Source: Liolophura sinensis (lineage: Eukaryota > Mollusca > Polyplacophora > Chitonida > Chitonidae). Taken from it: a stretch of DNA of 64,000 nucleotides. This document shows, in pieces, positions 48,901 to 61,100 of the stretch. Under the pieces are notes generated by a model that was not told the DNA's origin, searched no databases, and was given only the letters and a program-made list of their open reading frames with translations. The first letter of the stretch is position 1, and every line of letters begins with the position of its first letter. The stretch spans positions 62,001 through 126,000 of the forward strand of contig NW_027017974.1 in the NCBI RefSeq assembly GCF_032854445.1. The letters are read 5' to 3'. Both the position numbers and the translations under genes were made by a program.

Positions 48901-51900
48901 TGTAAAAAGTACAACTGACCACAGACCCACATGAATAAGGTGCCAAAAGATGCGGAATTGAGCCAGGTATCGGCAGCTGTTGAAAAATTGCAAATTTCCC
49001 CTGGTTTCCATGGAGTAAGAGCCGTTGCTGTGCACGTGATTATGACATAAATGATCATTCAATTGTCACTACAGGCAAAAAGTATTGGTCGGAGAGCAAC
49101 GCGGTTTGCACCATTCGATTTGTCGTCACAAAATACGTCGGATTAGCCTCTTACCAGCAGCACTGGAACAATTTTTCCAATTTTGAATTTTTTGCCTGGT
49201 CTTTTTGTTAATTGAAATGGGCTACACTGTACTATGTACCATCGCGACTGGTCATTACTATATTCAACTTTTGACTATAAGTTATGTGCCCTTCGGTAGC
49301 CCAGAAGACCTGAAATCTTTGGGCTAAGCCCATTTAACTCACCCAGCAATTGTCTTACTTCTAAGTCGAAGACAATCTCAATGTCTTTATCTACGTGTAG
49401 AAAAACCACACCATTTGTACGTGAAAAACACAAGGTACTTGATACAGTCTGCTGTAAAAAGTACAACTGAACACTGACCCACTTCAGTAAGGTGCCAAAA
49501 GATGCGGAATTGAGCCAGGCATCGGCAGCTGTTGAAAAATTGCAAATTTCCCTGGTTTCCATGGAGTAAGAGCCGTTGCTGGGCACGTGATTATGGCATA
49601 AATGATCATTCAATTGTCATTACAGCCAAAAGTATTGGTCGGAGAGCAACGCGGTTTGCACCATTCGATTTGTCGTCACAAAATACGTCGGATTAGCCTC
49701 TTACCAGCAGCACTGGAACAGTTTTTCCACTTTTGCATTTTTACCTGGTCTTTTTGTTAATTGAAATCGGCTACACTGTACTCTGTACAATCGCGACTGG
49801 TCAGTACTATATTCAACTTTTAACTATAAGTTATGTGCCCTTCGGTAGCCCAGAAAACCTCAAATCTTTGGGCTAAGCCCATTTAACTCACCCAGCAATT
49901 GCCTTACTTCTAAGTGCAAGACAATCTCAATGTCTTTATCTACGTGTAGAAAAACCACACCATTTGTACGTGAAAAACACAAGGTACTTGATACAGTCTG
50001 CTGTAAAAAGTACAACTGACCACAGACCCACATGAATAAGGTGCCAAAAGATGCGGAATTGAGCCAGGCATCGGCAGCTGTTGAAAAATTGCAAATTTCC
50101 CTGGTTTCCATGGAGTAAGAGCCGTTGCTGGGCACGTGATTATGGCATAAATGATCATTCAATTGTCATTACAGCCAAAAGTATTGGTCGGAGAGCAACG
50201 CGGTTTGCACCATTCGATTTGTCGTCACAAAATACGTCGGATTAGCCTCTTACCAGCAGCACTGGAACAGTTTTTCCACTTTTGCATTTTTACCTGGTCT
50301 TTTTGTTAATTGAAATCGGCTACACTGTACTCTGTACAATCGCGACTGGTCATTACTATATTCAACTTTTGACTATAAGTTATGTGCCCTTCGGTAGCCC
50401 AGAAGACGTCAAATCTTTGGGCCAAGCCCATTTAACTCACCCAGCAATTGTCTTACTTCTAAGTCCAAGACAATCTCAATGTCTTTATCTACGTGTAGAA
50501 AAACCACACCATTTGTACATAAAAAACACAAGGTACTTGATACAGTCTGCTGTAAAAAGTACAACTGAACACTGACCCACTTCAGTAAGGTGCCAAAACA
50601 TGCGGAATTGAGCCAGGCATCGGCAGCTGTTGAAAAATTGCAAATTTCCCTGGTTTCCATGGAGTAAGAGCCGTTGCTGTGCACGTGATTATGACATCAA
50701 TGATCATTGAATTGTCACTACAGCCAAAAGTATTGGTTGGAGAGCAACGCGGTTTGCACCATTCGATTTGTCGTCACAAAATACGTCGGATTAGCCTCTT
50801 ACCAGGAGGACTGGAACAATTTTTCCAATTTTGCATTTGTGCCTGGTGTTTTTGTTAATTGAAATCGGCTACACTGTACTATGTACCATCGCGATTGGTC
50901 ATTACTATATTCAACTTTTGACTATAAGTTATGTGCCCTTCGGTAGCCCAGAAGACCTGAAATCTTTGGGCTAAGCCCATTTAACTCACCCAGCAATTGC
51001 CTTACTTCTAAGTGCAAGACAATCTCAATGTCTTTATCTACGTGTAGAAAAACCAGACCATTTGTACGTGAAAAACACAAGGTACTTGATACAGTCTGCT
51101 GTAAAAAGTACAACTGAACACTGACCCACATGAATAAGGTGCCAAAAGATGCGGAATTGAGCCAGGTATCGGCAGCTGTTGAAAAATTGCAAATTTCCCT
51201 GGTTTCCATGGAGTAAGAGCCGTTGCTGTGCACGTGATTATGACATCAATGATCATTCAATTGTCATTACAGCCAAAAGTATTGGTCGGAGAGCAACGCG
51301 GTTTGCACCATTCGATTTGTCATCACAAAATACGTCGGATTAGCCTCTTACCAGCAGCACTGGAACAATTTTTTCAATTTTGCATTTTTGCCTGGTCTTT
51401 GTGTTAATTGAAATCGGCTACACTGTACTATGTACCATCGCGACTGGTCATTACTATATTCAACTTTTGACTATATGTTATGTGCCCTTCGGTAGCCCAG
51501 AAGACGTCAAATCTTTGGGCTAAGCCCATTTAACTCACCCAGAAATTGCCTTACTTCTAAGTAAAAGACAATCTCAATGTCTTTATCTACGTGTAGAAAA
51601 ACCACACCATTTGTACATGAAAAACACAAGGTACTTGATACAGTCTGCTGTAAAAAGTACAACTGAACACTGACCCACTTCAGTAAGGTGCCAAAAGATG
51701 CGGAATTGAGCCAGGCATCGGCAGCTGTTGAAAAATTGCAAATTTCCCTGGTTTCCATGGAGTAAGAGCCGTTGCTGTGCTCGTGATTATGACATAAATG
51801 ATCATTCAGTTGTCGCTACAGCCAAAAGTATTGGTCGGAAAGCAACGCGGATTGCACCATTCGTTTTCTCGTCACAAAATACGTCGGATTAGCCTCTTAC

Positions 51901-52543
51901 TAGTAGCACTGGAACAGTTTTTCCACTTTTGCATTTTTGCCTGGTCTTTTTGTTAATTGAAATCGGCTACACTGTACTCTGTACAATCGCGACTGGTCAT
52001 TACTATATTCAACTTTTAACTATAAGTTATGTGCCCTTCGGTAGCCCAGAAAACCTCAAATCTTTGGGCTAAGCCCATTTAACTCACCCAGCAATTGCCT
52101 TACTTCTAAGTGCAAGACAATCTCAATGTCTTTATCTACGTGTAGAAAAACCACACCATTTGTACGTGAAAAACACAAGGTACTTGATACAGTCTGCTGT
52201 AAAAAGTACAACTGACCACAGACCCACATGAATAAGGTGCCAAAAGATGCGGAATTGAGCCAGGCATCGGCAGCTGTTGAAAAATTGCAAATTTCCCTGG
52301 TTTCCATGGAGTAAGAGCCGTTGCTGGGCACATGATTATGACATAAATGATCATTCAATTGTCGCTACAGCCAAAAGTATTGGTCAGAGAGCAACGCGGA
52401 TTGCACCATTCGATTTCTCGTCACAAAATACGTCGGAGTAGCCACTTACCAGCAGCACTGGAAGAGTTTTTCTACTTTTGCATTTCTACCTGGTCTTTTT
52501 GTTAATTGAAATCGGCTACACTGTACTCTGTACAATCGCGACT
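45955..52543. repeat. Mixed satellite segment with recurring K and KL cassettes
   Basis: After an A monomer at 45955, a K monomer (aactttTAActataag, aaaacctcaaatc, N linker, tatggcata or tatgacata) occurs at 46504-47052, 49799-50347 and 51995-52543. The first two are each followed by an L monomer (aaaacatgcgg, ttaccaggaggactgg). The KL pair is repeated at an offset of 3295-3296 bp (6 x 549 plus 1-2), and the third K is 2196 bp after the second. Monomers between are mosaics of A-J and F lineages, including an F-like one at about 48.1-48.3 kb. Confidence 0.7.
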
Positions 52544-53101
52544 GGTCATTACTATATTCAACTTTTGACTATAAGTTATGTGCCCTTTGGTAGCTTCGGT
52601 AGCCCAGAAGACGTCAAATCTTTGGGCTAAGCCCATTTAACTCACCCAGCAATTGCCTTACTTCTAAGTCAAAGACAATCTCAATGTCTTTATCTACATG
52701 TAGAACAACCACACCATTTGTACATGAAAAACAAAAGGAACTTGATACAGTCTGCTGTAAAAAGTACAACTGAACACTGACCCACTTTAGTAAGGTGCCA
52801 AAAGATTCGGAATTGAGCCAGGCATCGGCAGCTTTTGACAAATTGCAAATTTCCCTGGTTTCCATGGAGTAAGAGCCGTTGCAACGCACGTGATTATGAC
52901 ATAAATGATAATTCAATTGTCGCTACAGCCAAAAGTATTGGTCAGAGAGCAACGCGGATTGTACCATTCGATTTCTCGTCACAAAATACGTCGGATTAGC
53001 CTCTTACCAGCAGCACTGGAACAGTTTTTCCACTTTTGCATTTTTACCTGGTCTTTTTGTTAATTGAAATCGGCTACAATGTACTCTGTACAATCGCGAC
53101 T
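52544..53101. repeat. Monomer with 9-bp tandem duplication (558 bp)
   Basis: The segment reads ccctttggtagcttcggtag: the nine-base unit c/ttyggtag is present twice, first with TTTGG and then with TTCGG. The two copies differ at the base that separates the local subfamily from the standard monomer, so this may be a seam between the two types rather than simple slippage. Other private changes are tctacatgtagaacaacc and caaaaggaacttg. Confidence 0.85.
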
Positions 53102-54748
53102 GGTCATTACTATATTCAACTTTTGACTATAAGTTATGTGCCCTTTGGTAGCCCAGAAGACGTCAAATCTTTCAGCTAAGCCCATTTAACTCACCCAGCA
53201 ATTGTCTTACTTCTAAGTCCAAGAAAATCTCAATGTCTTTATCTACGTGTAGAAAAACCACACCATTTGTACGTGAAAAACACAAGGTACTTGATACAGT
53301 CTGCTGTAAAAAGTACAACTGACCACAGACCCACATGAATAAGGTGCCAAAAGATGCGGAATTGAGCCAGGTATCGACAGCTGTTGAAAAATTGCAAATT
53401 TCCCTGGTTTCCATGGAGTAAGAGCCGTTGTTGTGCACGTGATTATGACATAAATGATCATTCAATTGTCACTACAGGCAAAAGTATTGGTCGGAGAGCA
53501 ACGCGGTTTGCACCATTCGATTTGTCGTCACAAAATACGTCGGATTAGCCTCTTACCAGCAGCACTGGAACAATTTCTCCAATTTTGCATTTTTACCTGG
53601 TGTTTTTGTTAATTGAAATCGGCTACACTGTACTCTGTACAATCGCGACTGGTCATTACTATATTCAACTTTTGACTATAAGTTATGTGCCCTTTGGTAG
53701 CCCAGAAGACGTCAAATCTTTGGGCTAAGCCCATTTAACTCACCCAGCAATTGCCTTACTTCTAAGTCCAAGACAATCTCAATGTCTTTATCTACGTGTA
53801 GAAAAACCACACCATTTGTACGTGAAAAACACAAGGTACTTGATACAGTCTGCTGTAAAAAGTACAACTGAACACTGACCCACTTCAGTAAGGTGCCAAA
53901 AGATTTGGAATTGAGCCAGGTATCGGCAGCTCTTGAAAAATTGCAAATTTCCCTGGTTTCCATGGAGTAAGAGCCGTTGCTGTGCACGTGATTCTGACAT
54001 AAATGATCATTCAATTGTCAATACAGCCAAAAGTATTGGTAGAAGAGCAACGCGGATTGCACCATTCGTTTTCTCGTCACAAAATACGTCGGATTAGCCT
54101 CTTACCAGCAGCACTGGAAGAGTTTTTCCACTTTTGCATTTTTACCTGGTCTTTTTGTTAATTGAAATCGGCTACACTGTACTCTGTACAATCGCGACTG
54201 GTCATTACTATATTCAACTTTTGACTGTAAGTTATGTGCCCTTTGGTAGCCCAGAAGACGTCAAATCTTTCAGCTAAGCCCATTTAACTCACCCAGCAAT
54301 TGTCTTACTTCTAAGTCCAAGAAAATCTCAATGTCTTTATCTACGTGTAGAAAAACCACACCATTTGTACATAAAAAACACAAGGTACTTGATACAGTCT
54401 GCTGTAAAAAGTACAACTGACCACAGACCCACATGAATAAGGTGCCAAAAGATGCGGAATTGAGCCAGGTATCGGCAGCTGTTGAAAAATTGCAAATTTC
54501 CCTGGTGTCAATGGAGTAAGAGGAGTTGCTGTGCACGTAATTATGACATCAATGATCATTGAATTGTCACTACAGCCAAAAGTATTGGTCGGAGAGCAAC
54601 GCGGTTTGCACCATTTGATTTCTCGTCACAAAATACGTCGGATTAGCCTCTTACCAGCAGCACTGGAACAGTTTTTCCACTTTTGCATTTTTGCCTGGTC
54701 TTTTTGTTAATTGAAACCGGCTACACTGTACTCTGTACAATCGCGACT

Positions 54749-55453
54749 GGTCATTACTATATTCAACTTTTGACTATAAGTTATGTGCCCTTCTGTAGCC
54801 CAGAAGACCTGAAATCTTTGGGCTAAGCCCATTTAACTCACCCAGCAATTGCCTTACTTCTAAGTCGAAGACAATCTCAATGTCTTTATCTACGTGTAGA
54901 AAAACCACACCATTTGTACGTGAAAAACAAAAGGTACTTGATACAGTCTGCTGTAAAAAGTACAACTGAACACTGACCCACTTCAGTAAGGTGCCAAAAG
55001 ATTCGGAATTGAGCCAGGCATCGAAGACAATCTCAATGTCTTTATCTACATGTAGAAAAACCACACCATTTGTACATGAAAAACAAAAGGAACTTGATAC
55101 AGTCTGCTGTAAAAAGTACAACTGAACACTGACCCACTTCAGTAAGGTGCCAAAAGATTCGGAATTGAGCCAGGCATCGGCAGCTGTTGACAAATTGCAA
55201 ATTTCCCTGGTTTCCATGGAGTAAGAGCCGTTGCAACGCACGTGATTATGACATAAATGATAACTCAATTGTCGCTACAGCCAAAAGTATTGGTCAGAGA
55301 GCAACGCGGATTGTACCATTCGATTTGTCGTCACAAAATACGTCGGATTAGCCTCTTACCAGCAGCACTGGAACAGTTTTTCCACTTTTGCATTTTTACC
55401 TGGTCTTTTTGTTAATTGAAATCGGCTACACTGTACTCTGTACAATCGCGACT
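54749..55453. repeat. Extended monomer with 156-bp out-of-register duplication (705 bp)
   Basis: At 55021 the sequence passes from gccaggca directly into tcgaagacaatc, which first occurs at 54865. The repeated segment is 156 bp (54865-55020 and 55021-55176). The copies are not identical: the second has tctacatgtag, gtacatg and ggaacttg, like the monomer at 52544, while the first has tctacgtgtag, gtacgtg and ggtacttg. This is therefore an unequal join between two different monomers at a shared TCG. The downstream stretch 55.03-55.85 kb matches 52.67-53.50 kb at offset 2352, which equals 4 x 549 + 156. Confidence 0.9.
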
Positions 55454-58196
55454 GGTCATTACTATATTCAACTTTTGACTATAAGTTATGTGCCCTTTGG
55501 TAGCCCAGAAGACGTCAAATCTTTCAGCTAAGCCCATTTAACTCACCCAGCAATTGTCTTACTTCTAAGTCCAAGAAAATCTCAATGTCTTTATCTACGT
55601 GTAGAAAAACCACACCATTTGTACGTGAAAAACACAAGGTACTTGATACAGTCTGCTGTAAAAAGTACAACTGACCACAGACCCACATGAATAAGGTGCC
55701 AAAAGATGCGGAATTGAGCCAGGTATCGACAGCTGTTGAAAAATTGCAAATTTCCCTGGTTTCCATGGAGTAAGAGCCGTTGCTGTGCACGTGATTATGA
55801 CATAAATGATCATTCAATTGTCACTACAGGCAAAAGTATGGTCGGAGAGCAACGCGGATTGCACCATTCGATTTCTCGTCACAAAATACGTCGGATTAGC
55901 CTCTTACCAGCAGCACTGGAAGAGTTTTTCCACTTTTGCATTTTTACCTGGTCTTTTTGTTAATTGAAATTGGCTACACTGTACTCTGTACAATCGCGAC
56001 TGGTCATTACTATATTCAACTTTTGACTATAAGTTATGTGCCCTTTGGTAGCCCAGAAGACGTCAAATCTTTCAGCTAAGCCCATTTAACTCACCCAGCA
56101 ATTGTCTTACTTCTAAGTCCAAGAAAATCTCAATGTCTTTATCTACGTGTAGAAAAACCAGACCATTTGTACGTGAAAAACACAAGGTACTTGATACAGT
56201 CTGCTGTAAAAAGTACAACTGAACACTGACCCACTTCAGTAAGGTGCCAAAAGATGCGGAATTGAGCCAGGTATCGGCAGCTGTTGAAAATTGCAAATTT
56301 CCCTGGTTTCCATGGAGTAAGAGCCGTTGCTGTGCACGTGATTATGACATAAATGATTCATTCAATTGTCACTACAGGCAAAAGTATTGGTCGGAGAGCA
56401 ACGCGGTTTTCACCATTCGATTTGTCGTCACAAAATACGTCGGATTAGCCTCTTACCAGCAGCACTGGAACAATTTCTCCAATTTTGCATTTTTACCTGG
56501 TGTTTTTGTTAATTGAAATCGGCTACACTGTACTCTGTACAATCGCGACTGGTCATTACTATATTCAACTTTTGACTATAAGTTATGTGCCCTTTGGTAG
56601 CCCAGAAGACGTCAAATCTTTGGGCTAAGCCCATTTAACTCACCCAGCAATTGCCTTACTTCTAAGTCCAAGACAATCTCAATGTCTTTATCTACGTGTA
56701 GAAAAACCAGACCATTTGTACGTGAAAAACACAAGGTACTTGATACAGTCTGCTGTAAAAAGTACAACTGAACACTGACCCACTTCAGTAAGGTGCCAAA
56801 AGATGCGGAATTGAGCCAGGTATCGGCAGCTGTTGAAAAATTGCAAATTTCCCTGGTTTCCATGGAGTAAGAGCCGTTGCTGTGCACGTGATTATGACAT
56901 AAATGATTATTCAATTGTCACTACAGGAAAAAGTATTGGTCGGAGAGCAACGCGGTTTGCACCATTCGATTTGTCGTCACAAAATACGTCGGATTAGCCT
57001 CTTACCAGCAGCACTGGAAAAATTTTTCCAATTTTGCATTTTTGCCTGGTCTTTTTGTTAATTGAAATCGGCTACACTGCACTATGTACCATCACGACTG
57101 GTCATTATTATATTCAACTTTTGACTATATGTTATGTGCCCTTCGGTAGCCCAGAAGACGTCAAATCTTTGGGCTAAGCCCATTTAACTCACCCAGCAAT
57201 TGCCTTACTTCTAAGTCCAAGACAATCTCAATGTCTTTATCTACGTGTAGAAAAACCACATCATTTGTACATGAAAAACAAAAGGTACTTGATACAGTCT
57301 GCTGTAAAAAGTACAACTGAACACTGACCCACTTCAGTAAGGTGCCAAAAGATTCGGAGTTGAGCCAGGCATCGGCAGCTGTTGACAAATTGCAAATTCC
57401 CTGTTTTCCATGGAGTAAGAGCCGTTGCTGGGCACGTGATTATGACATAAATGATCATTCAATTGTCGCTACAGCCAAAAGTATTGGTCAGAGAGCAACG
57501 CGGTTTGCACCATTCGATTTCTCGTCACAAAATACGTCGGATTAGCCTCTTCCCAGCAGTACTGGAAGAGTTTTTCCACTTTTGCATTTTTACTGGTCTT
57601 TTTTGTTAATTGAAATCGGCTACACTGTACTCTGTACAATCGCGACTGGTCATTACTATATTCAACTTTTGACTATAAGTTATGTGCCCTTCGGTAGCCC
57701 AGAAGACGTCAAATCTTTCAGCTAAGCCCATTTAACTCACCCAGCAATTGTCTTACTTCTAAGTCCAAGAAAATCTCAATGTCTTTATCTACGTGTAGAA
57801 AAACCAGACCATTTGTACGTGAAAAACACAAGGTACTTGATACAGTCTGCTGTAAAAAGTACAACTGAACACTGACCCACTTCAGTAAGGTGCCAAAAGA
57901 TGCGGAATTGAGCCAGGCATCGGCAGCTGTTGAAAAATTGCAAATTTCCCTGGTTTCCATGGAGTAAGAGCCGTTGCTGTGCACGTGATTATGACATAAA
58001 TGATCATTCAAATGTCACTACAGCCAAAAGGATTGGTCGGAGAGCAACGCGGTTTGCACCATTCGATTTCTCGTCACAAAATACGTCGGATTAGCCTCTT
58101 ACCAGCAGCACTGGAACAGTTTTTCCACTTTTGCATTTTTGCCTGGTCTTTTTGTTAATTGAAATCGGCTACACTGTACTCTGTACAATCGGGACT

Positions 58197-61100
58197 GGTC
58201 ATTACTATATTCAACTTTTGGCTATAAGTTATGTGCCCTTCGGTAGCCCAGAAGACCTGAAATCTTTGGGTCAAGCCCATTTAACTCACCCAGCAATTGC
58301 CTTACTTCTAAGTCCAAGACAATCTCAATGTCTTTATCTACGTGTAGAAAAACCACACCATTTGTACATAAAAAACACAAGGTACTTGATACAGTCTGCT
58401 GTAAAAAGTACAACTAAACACTGACCCACATTTATAAGGTGCCAAAAGATACGGAATTGGGCCAGGCATCGGCAGCTGTTAAAAAATTGCAATTTCCCTG
58501 GTTTCCATGGAGTAAGAGCCGTTGATGGGCACGTGATTATGACATCAATATTTATTGAATAGTCGCTACAGCCAAAAGTATTGGTCGGAGAGCAACGCGG
58601 TTTGCACCATTCGATTTGTCGTCACAAAATACGTCGGATTAGCCTCTTACCAGCAGCACTGGAACAGTTTTTCCACTTTTGCATTTTTACCTGGTCTTTT
58701 TGTTAATTGAAATCGGCTACACTGTACTCTGTACAATCGCGACTGGTCATTACTATATTCAACTTTTGACTATAAGTTATGTGCCCTTCGGTAGCCCAGA
58801 AGACCTGAAATCTTTGGGCCAAGCCCATTTAACTCACCCAGCAATTGTCTTACTTCTAAGTCCAAGACAATCTCAATGTCTTTATCTACGTGTAGAAAAA
58901 CCACACCATTTGTACATGAAAAACACAAGGTACTTGATACAGTCTGCTGTAAAAAGTACAACTGAACACTGACCCACTTCAGTAAGGTGCCAAAAGATGC
59001 GGAATTGAGCCAGGCATCGGCAGCTGTTGAAAAATTGCAAATTTCCCTGGTTTCCATGGAGTAAGAGCCGTTGCTACGCACGTGATTATGACATCAATGA
59101 TCATTCAATTGTCGCTACAGCCAAAAGTATTGGTCGGAGAGCAACGCGGATTGCACCATTCGATTTCTCGTCACAAAATACGTCGGATTAGCCTCTTACT
59201 AGTAGCACTGGAACAGTTTTTCCACTTTTGCATTTTGGCCTGGTCTTTTTGTTAATTGAAACCGGCTACACTGTACTCTGTACAATCGCGACTGGTCATT
59301 ACTATATTCAACTTTTGACTATATGTTATGTGCCCTTCGGTAGCCCAGAAAACGTCAAATCTTTGGGCTCAGCGCATTTCACTCACCCAGCAATTGCCTT
59401 ACTTCTAAGTCGAAGACAATCTCAATGTCTTTATCTACGTGTAGAAAAACAACACCATTTGTACATGAAAAACACAAGGTACTTGATACAGTCTGCTGTA
59501 AAAAGTACAACTGAACACTGACCCACTTCAGTAAGGTGCCAAAAGATGCGGAACTGAGCCAGGCATCGGCAGCTGTTAAAAAATTGCAAATTTCCCTGGT
59601 TTCCATGGAGTAAGAGCCGTTGTTGGGCACGTGATTATGACATCAATGATCATTCAATTGTCGCTACAGCCAAAAGTATTGGTCGGAGAGCAACGCGGTT
59701 TGCACCATTTGTTTTCTCGTCACAAAATACGTCGGATTGGCCTCTTACCAGCAGCACTGGAACAGTTTTTCCATTTTTGCATTTTTACCTGGTCTTTTTG
59801 TTAATTAAAATCGGCTACACTGTACTCTGTACAATTGCGACTGGTCATTACTATATTCAACTTTTGACTATAAGTTATGTGCCCTTCGGTAGCCCAGAAG
59901 ACCTGAAATCTTTGGGCCAAGCCCATTTAACTCACCCAGCAATTGTCTTACTTCTAAGTCCAAGACAATCTCAATGTCTTTATCTACGTGTAGAAAAACC
60001 ACACCATTTGTACATGAAAAACACAAGTTACTTGATACAGTCTGCTGTAAAAAGTACAACTGAACACTGACCCACTTCAGTAAGGTGCCAAAAGATTCGG
60101 AATTGAGCCAGGCATCGGCAGCTGTTGAAAAATTGCAAATTTCCCTAGTTTCCATGGAGTAAGAGCCGTTGCTACGCACGTGATTATGACATCAATGATC
60201 ATTCAATTGTCGCTACAGCCAAAAGTATTGGTCGGAGAGCAACGCGGAATGCACCATTCGATTTCTCGTCACAAAATACGTCGGATTAGCCTCTTACTAG
60301 TAGCACTGGAACAGTTTTTCCACTTTTGCATTTTGGCCTGGTCTTTTTGTTAATTGAAACCAGCTACACTGTACTCTGTACAATCACGACTGGTCATTAC
60401 TATATTCAACTTTTGACTATAAGTTATGTGCCCTTCGGTAGCCCAGAAGACCTGAAATCTTTGGGCTAAGCCCATTTAACTCACCCAGCAATTGCCTTAC
60501 TTCTAAGTGCAAGACAATCTCAATGTCTTTATCTACGTGTAGAAAAACCACACCATTTGTACGTGAAAAAACACAAGGTACTTGATACAGTCTGCTGTAA
60601 AAAGTACAACTGAACACTGACCCACTTCAGTAAGGTGCCAAAAGATGCAGAACTGAGCCAGGCATCGGCAGCTGTTGAAAAATTGCAAATTTTCCTGGTT
60701 TCCATGGAGTAAGAGCCGTTGCTGGGCACGTGATTATGACATCAATGATCATTCAATTGTCACTACAGCCAAAAGTATTGGTCGGAGAGCAACGCGGATT
60801 GCACCATTCGATTTCTCGTCACAAAATACGTCGGATTAGGCTCTAACTGGTAGCACTGGAACAGTTTGTCCACTTTTGCATTTTTGCCTGGTCTTTGTGT
60901 TAATTGAAACCGGCTACACTGTACTCTGTACAATCGCGACTGGTTATTACTATATTCAACTTTTGACTATAAGTTATGTGCCCTTTGGTAGCTCAGAAGA
61001 CCTGAAATCTTTGGGCCAACCCCATTTAACTCACCCAGCAATTGTCTTACTTCTAAGTCCAAGACAATCTCAATGTCTTTATCTACGTGTAGAAAAACCA

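Larger units (their letters stand above)
52544..58196. repeat. Divergent satellite subfamily (ccctttggtag / tttcagctaag / aagaaaatctc)
   Basis: Most monomers from 52544 to about 56.6 kb share gtgccctTTGGtag instead of ttcgg. Those with stops near 53172, 54270, 55524, 56072 and 57718 share ctttcagctaag together with aagaaaatctc. Others carry attgacaaattg, caaaaggaacttg, caacgcacg and ggaagagttttt. These combinations are rare or absent elsewhere in the window. Linkage of several private variants marks a separately homogenised sub-block. Confidence 0.75.

Noticed and set aside
54774-55268. Minus-strand open frame family of up to 112 codons (164 here), present in most monomers
   Set aside because: It recurs because the DNA recurs. 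Endpoints shift with single-base variants (tcaaatc makes or removes the stop), frames break with small indels, the most variable sites are non-synonymous, and no domain or signal is recognisable. The 164-codon version is a by-product of the 156-bp duplication.
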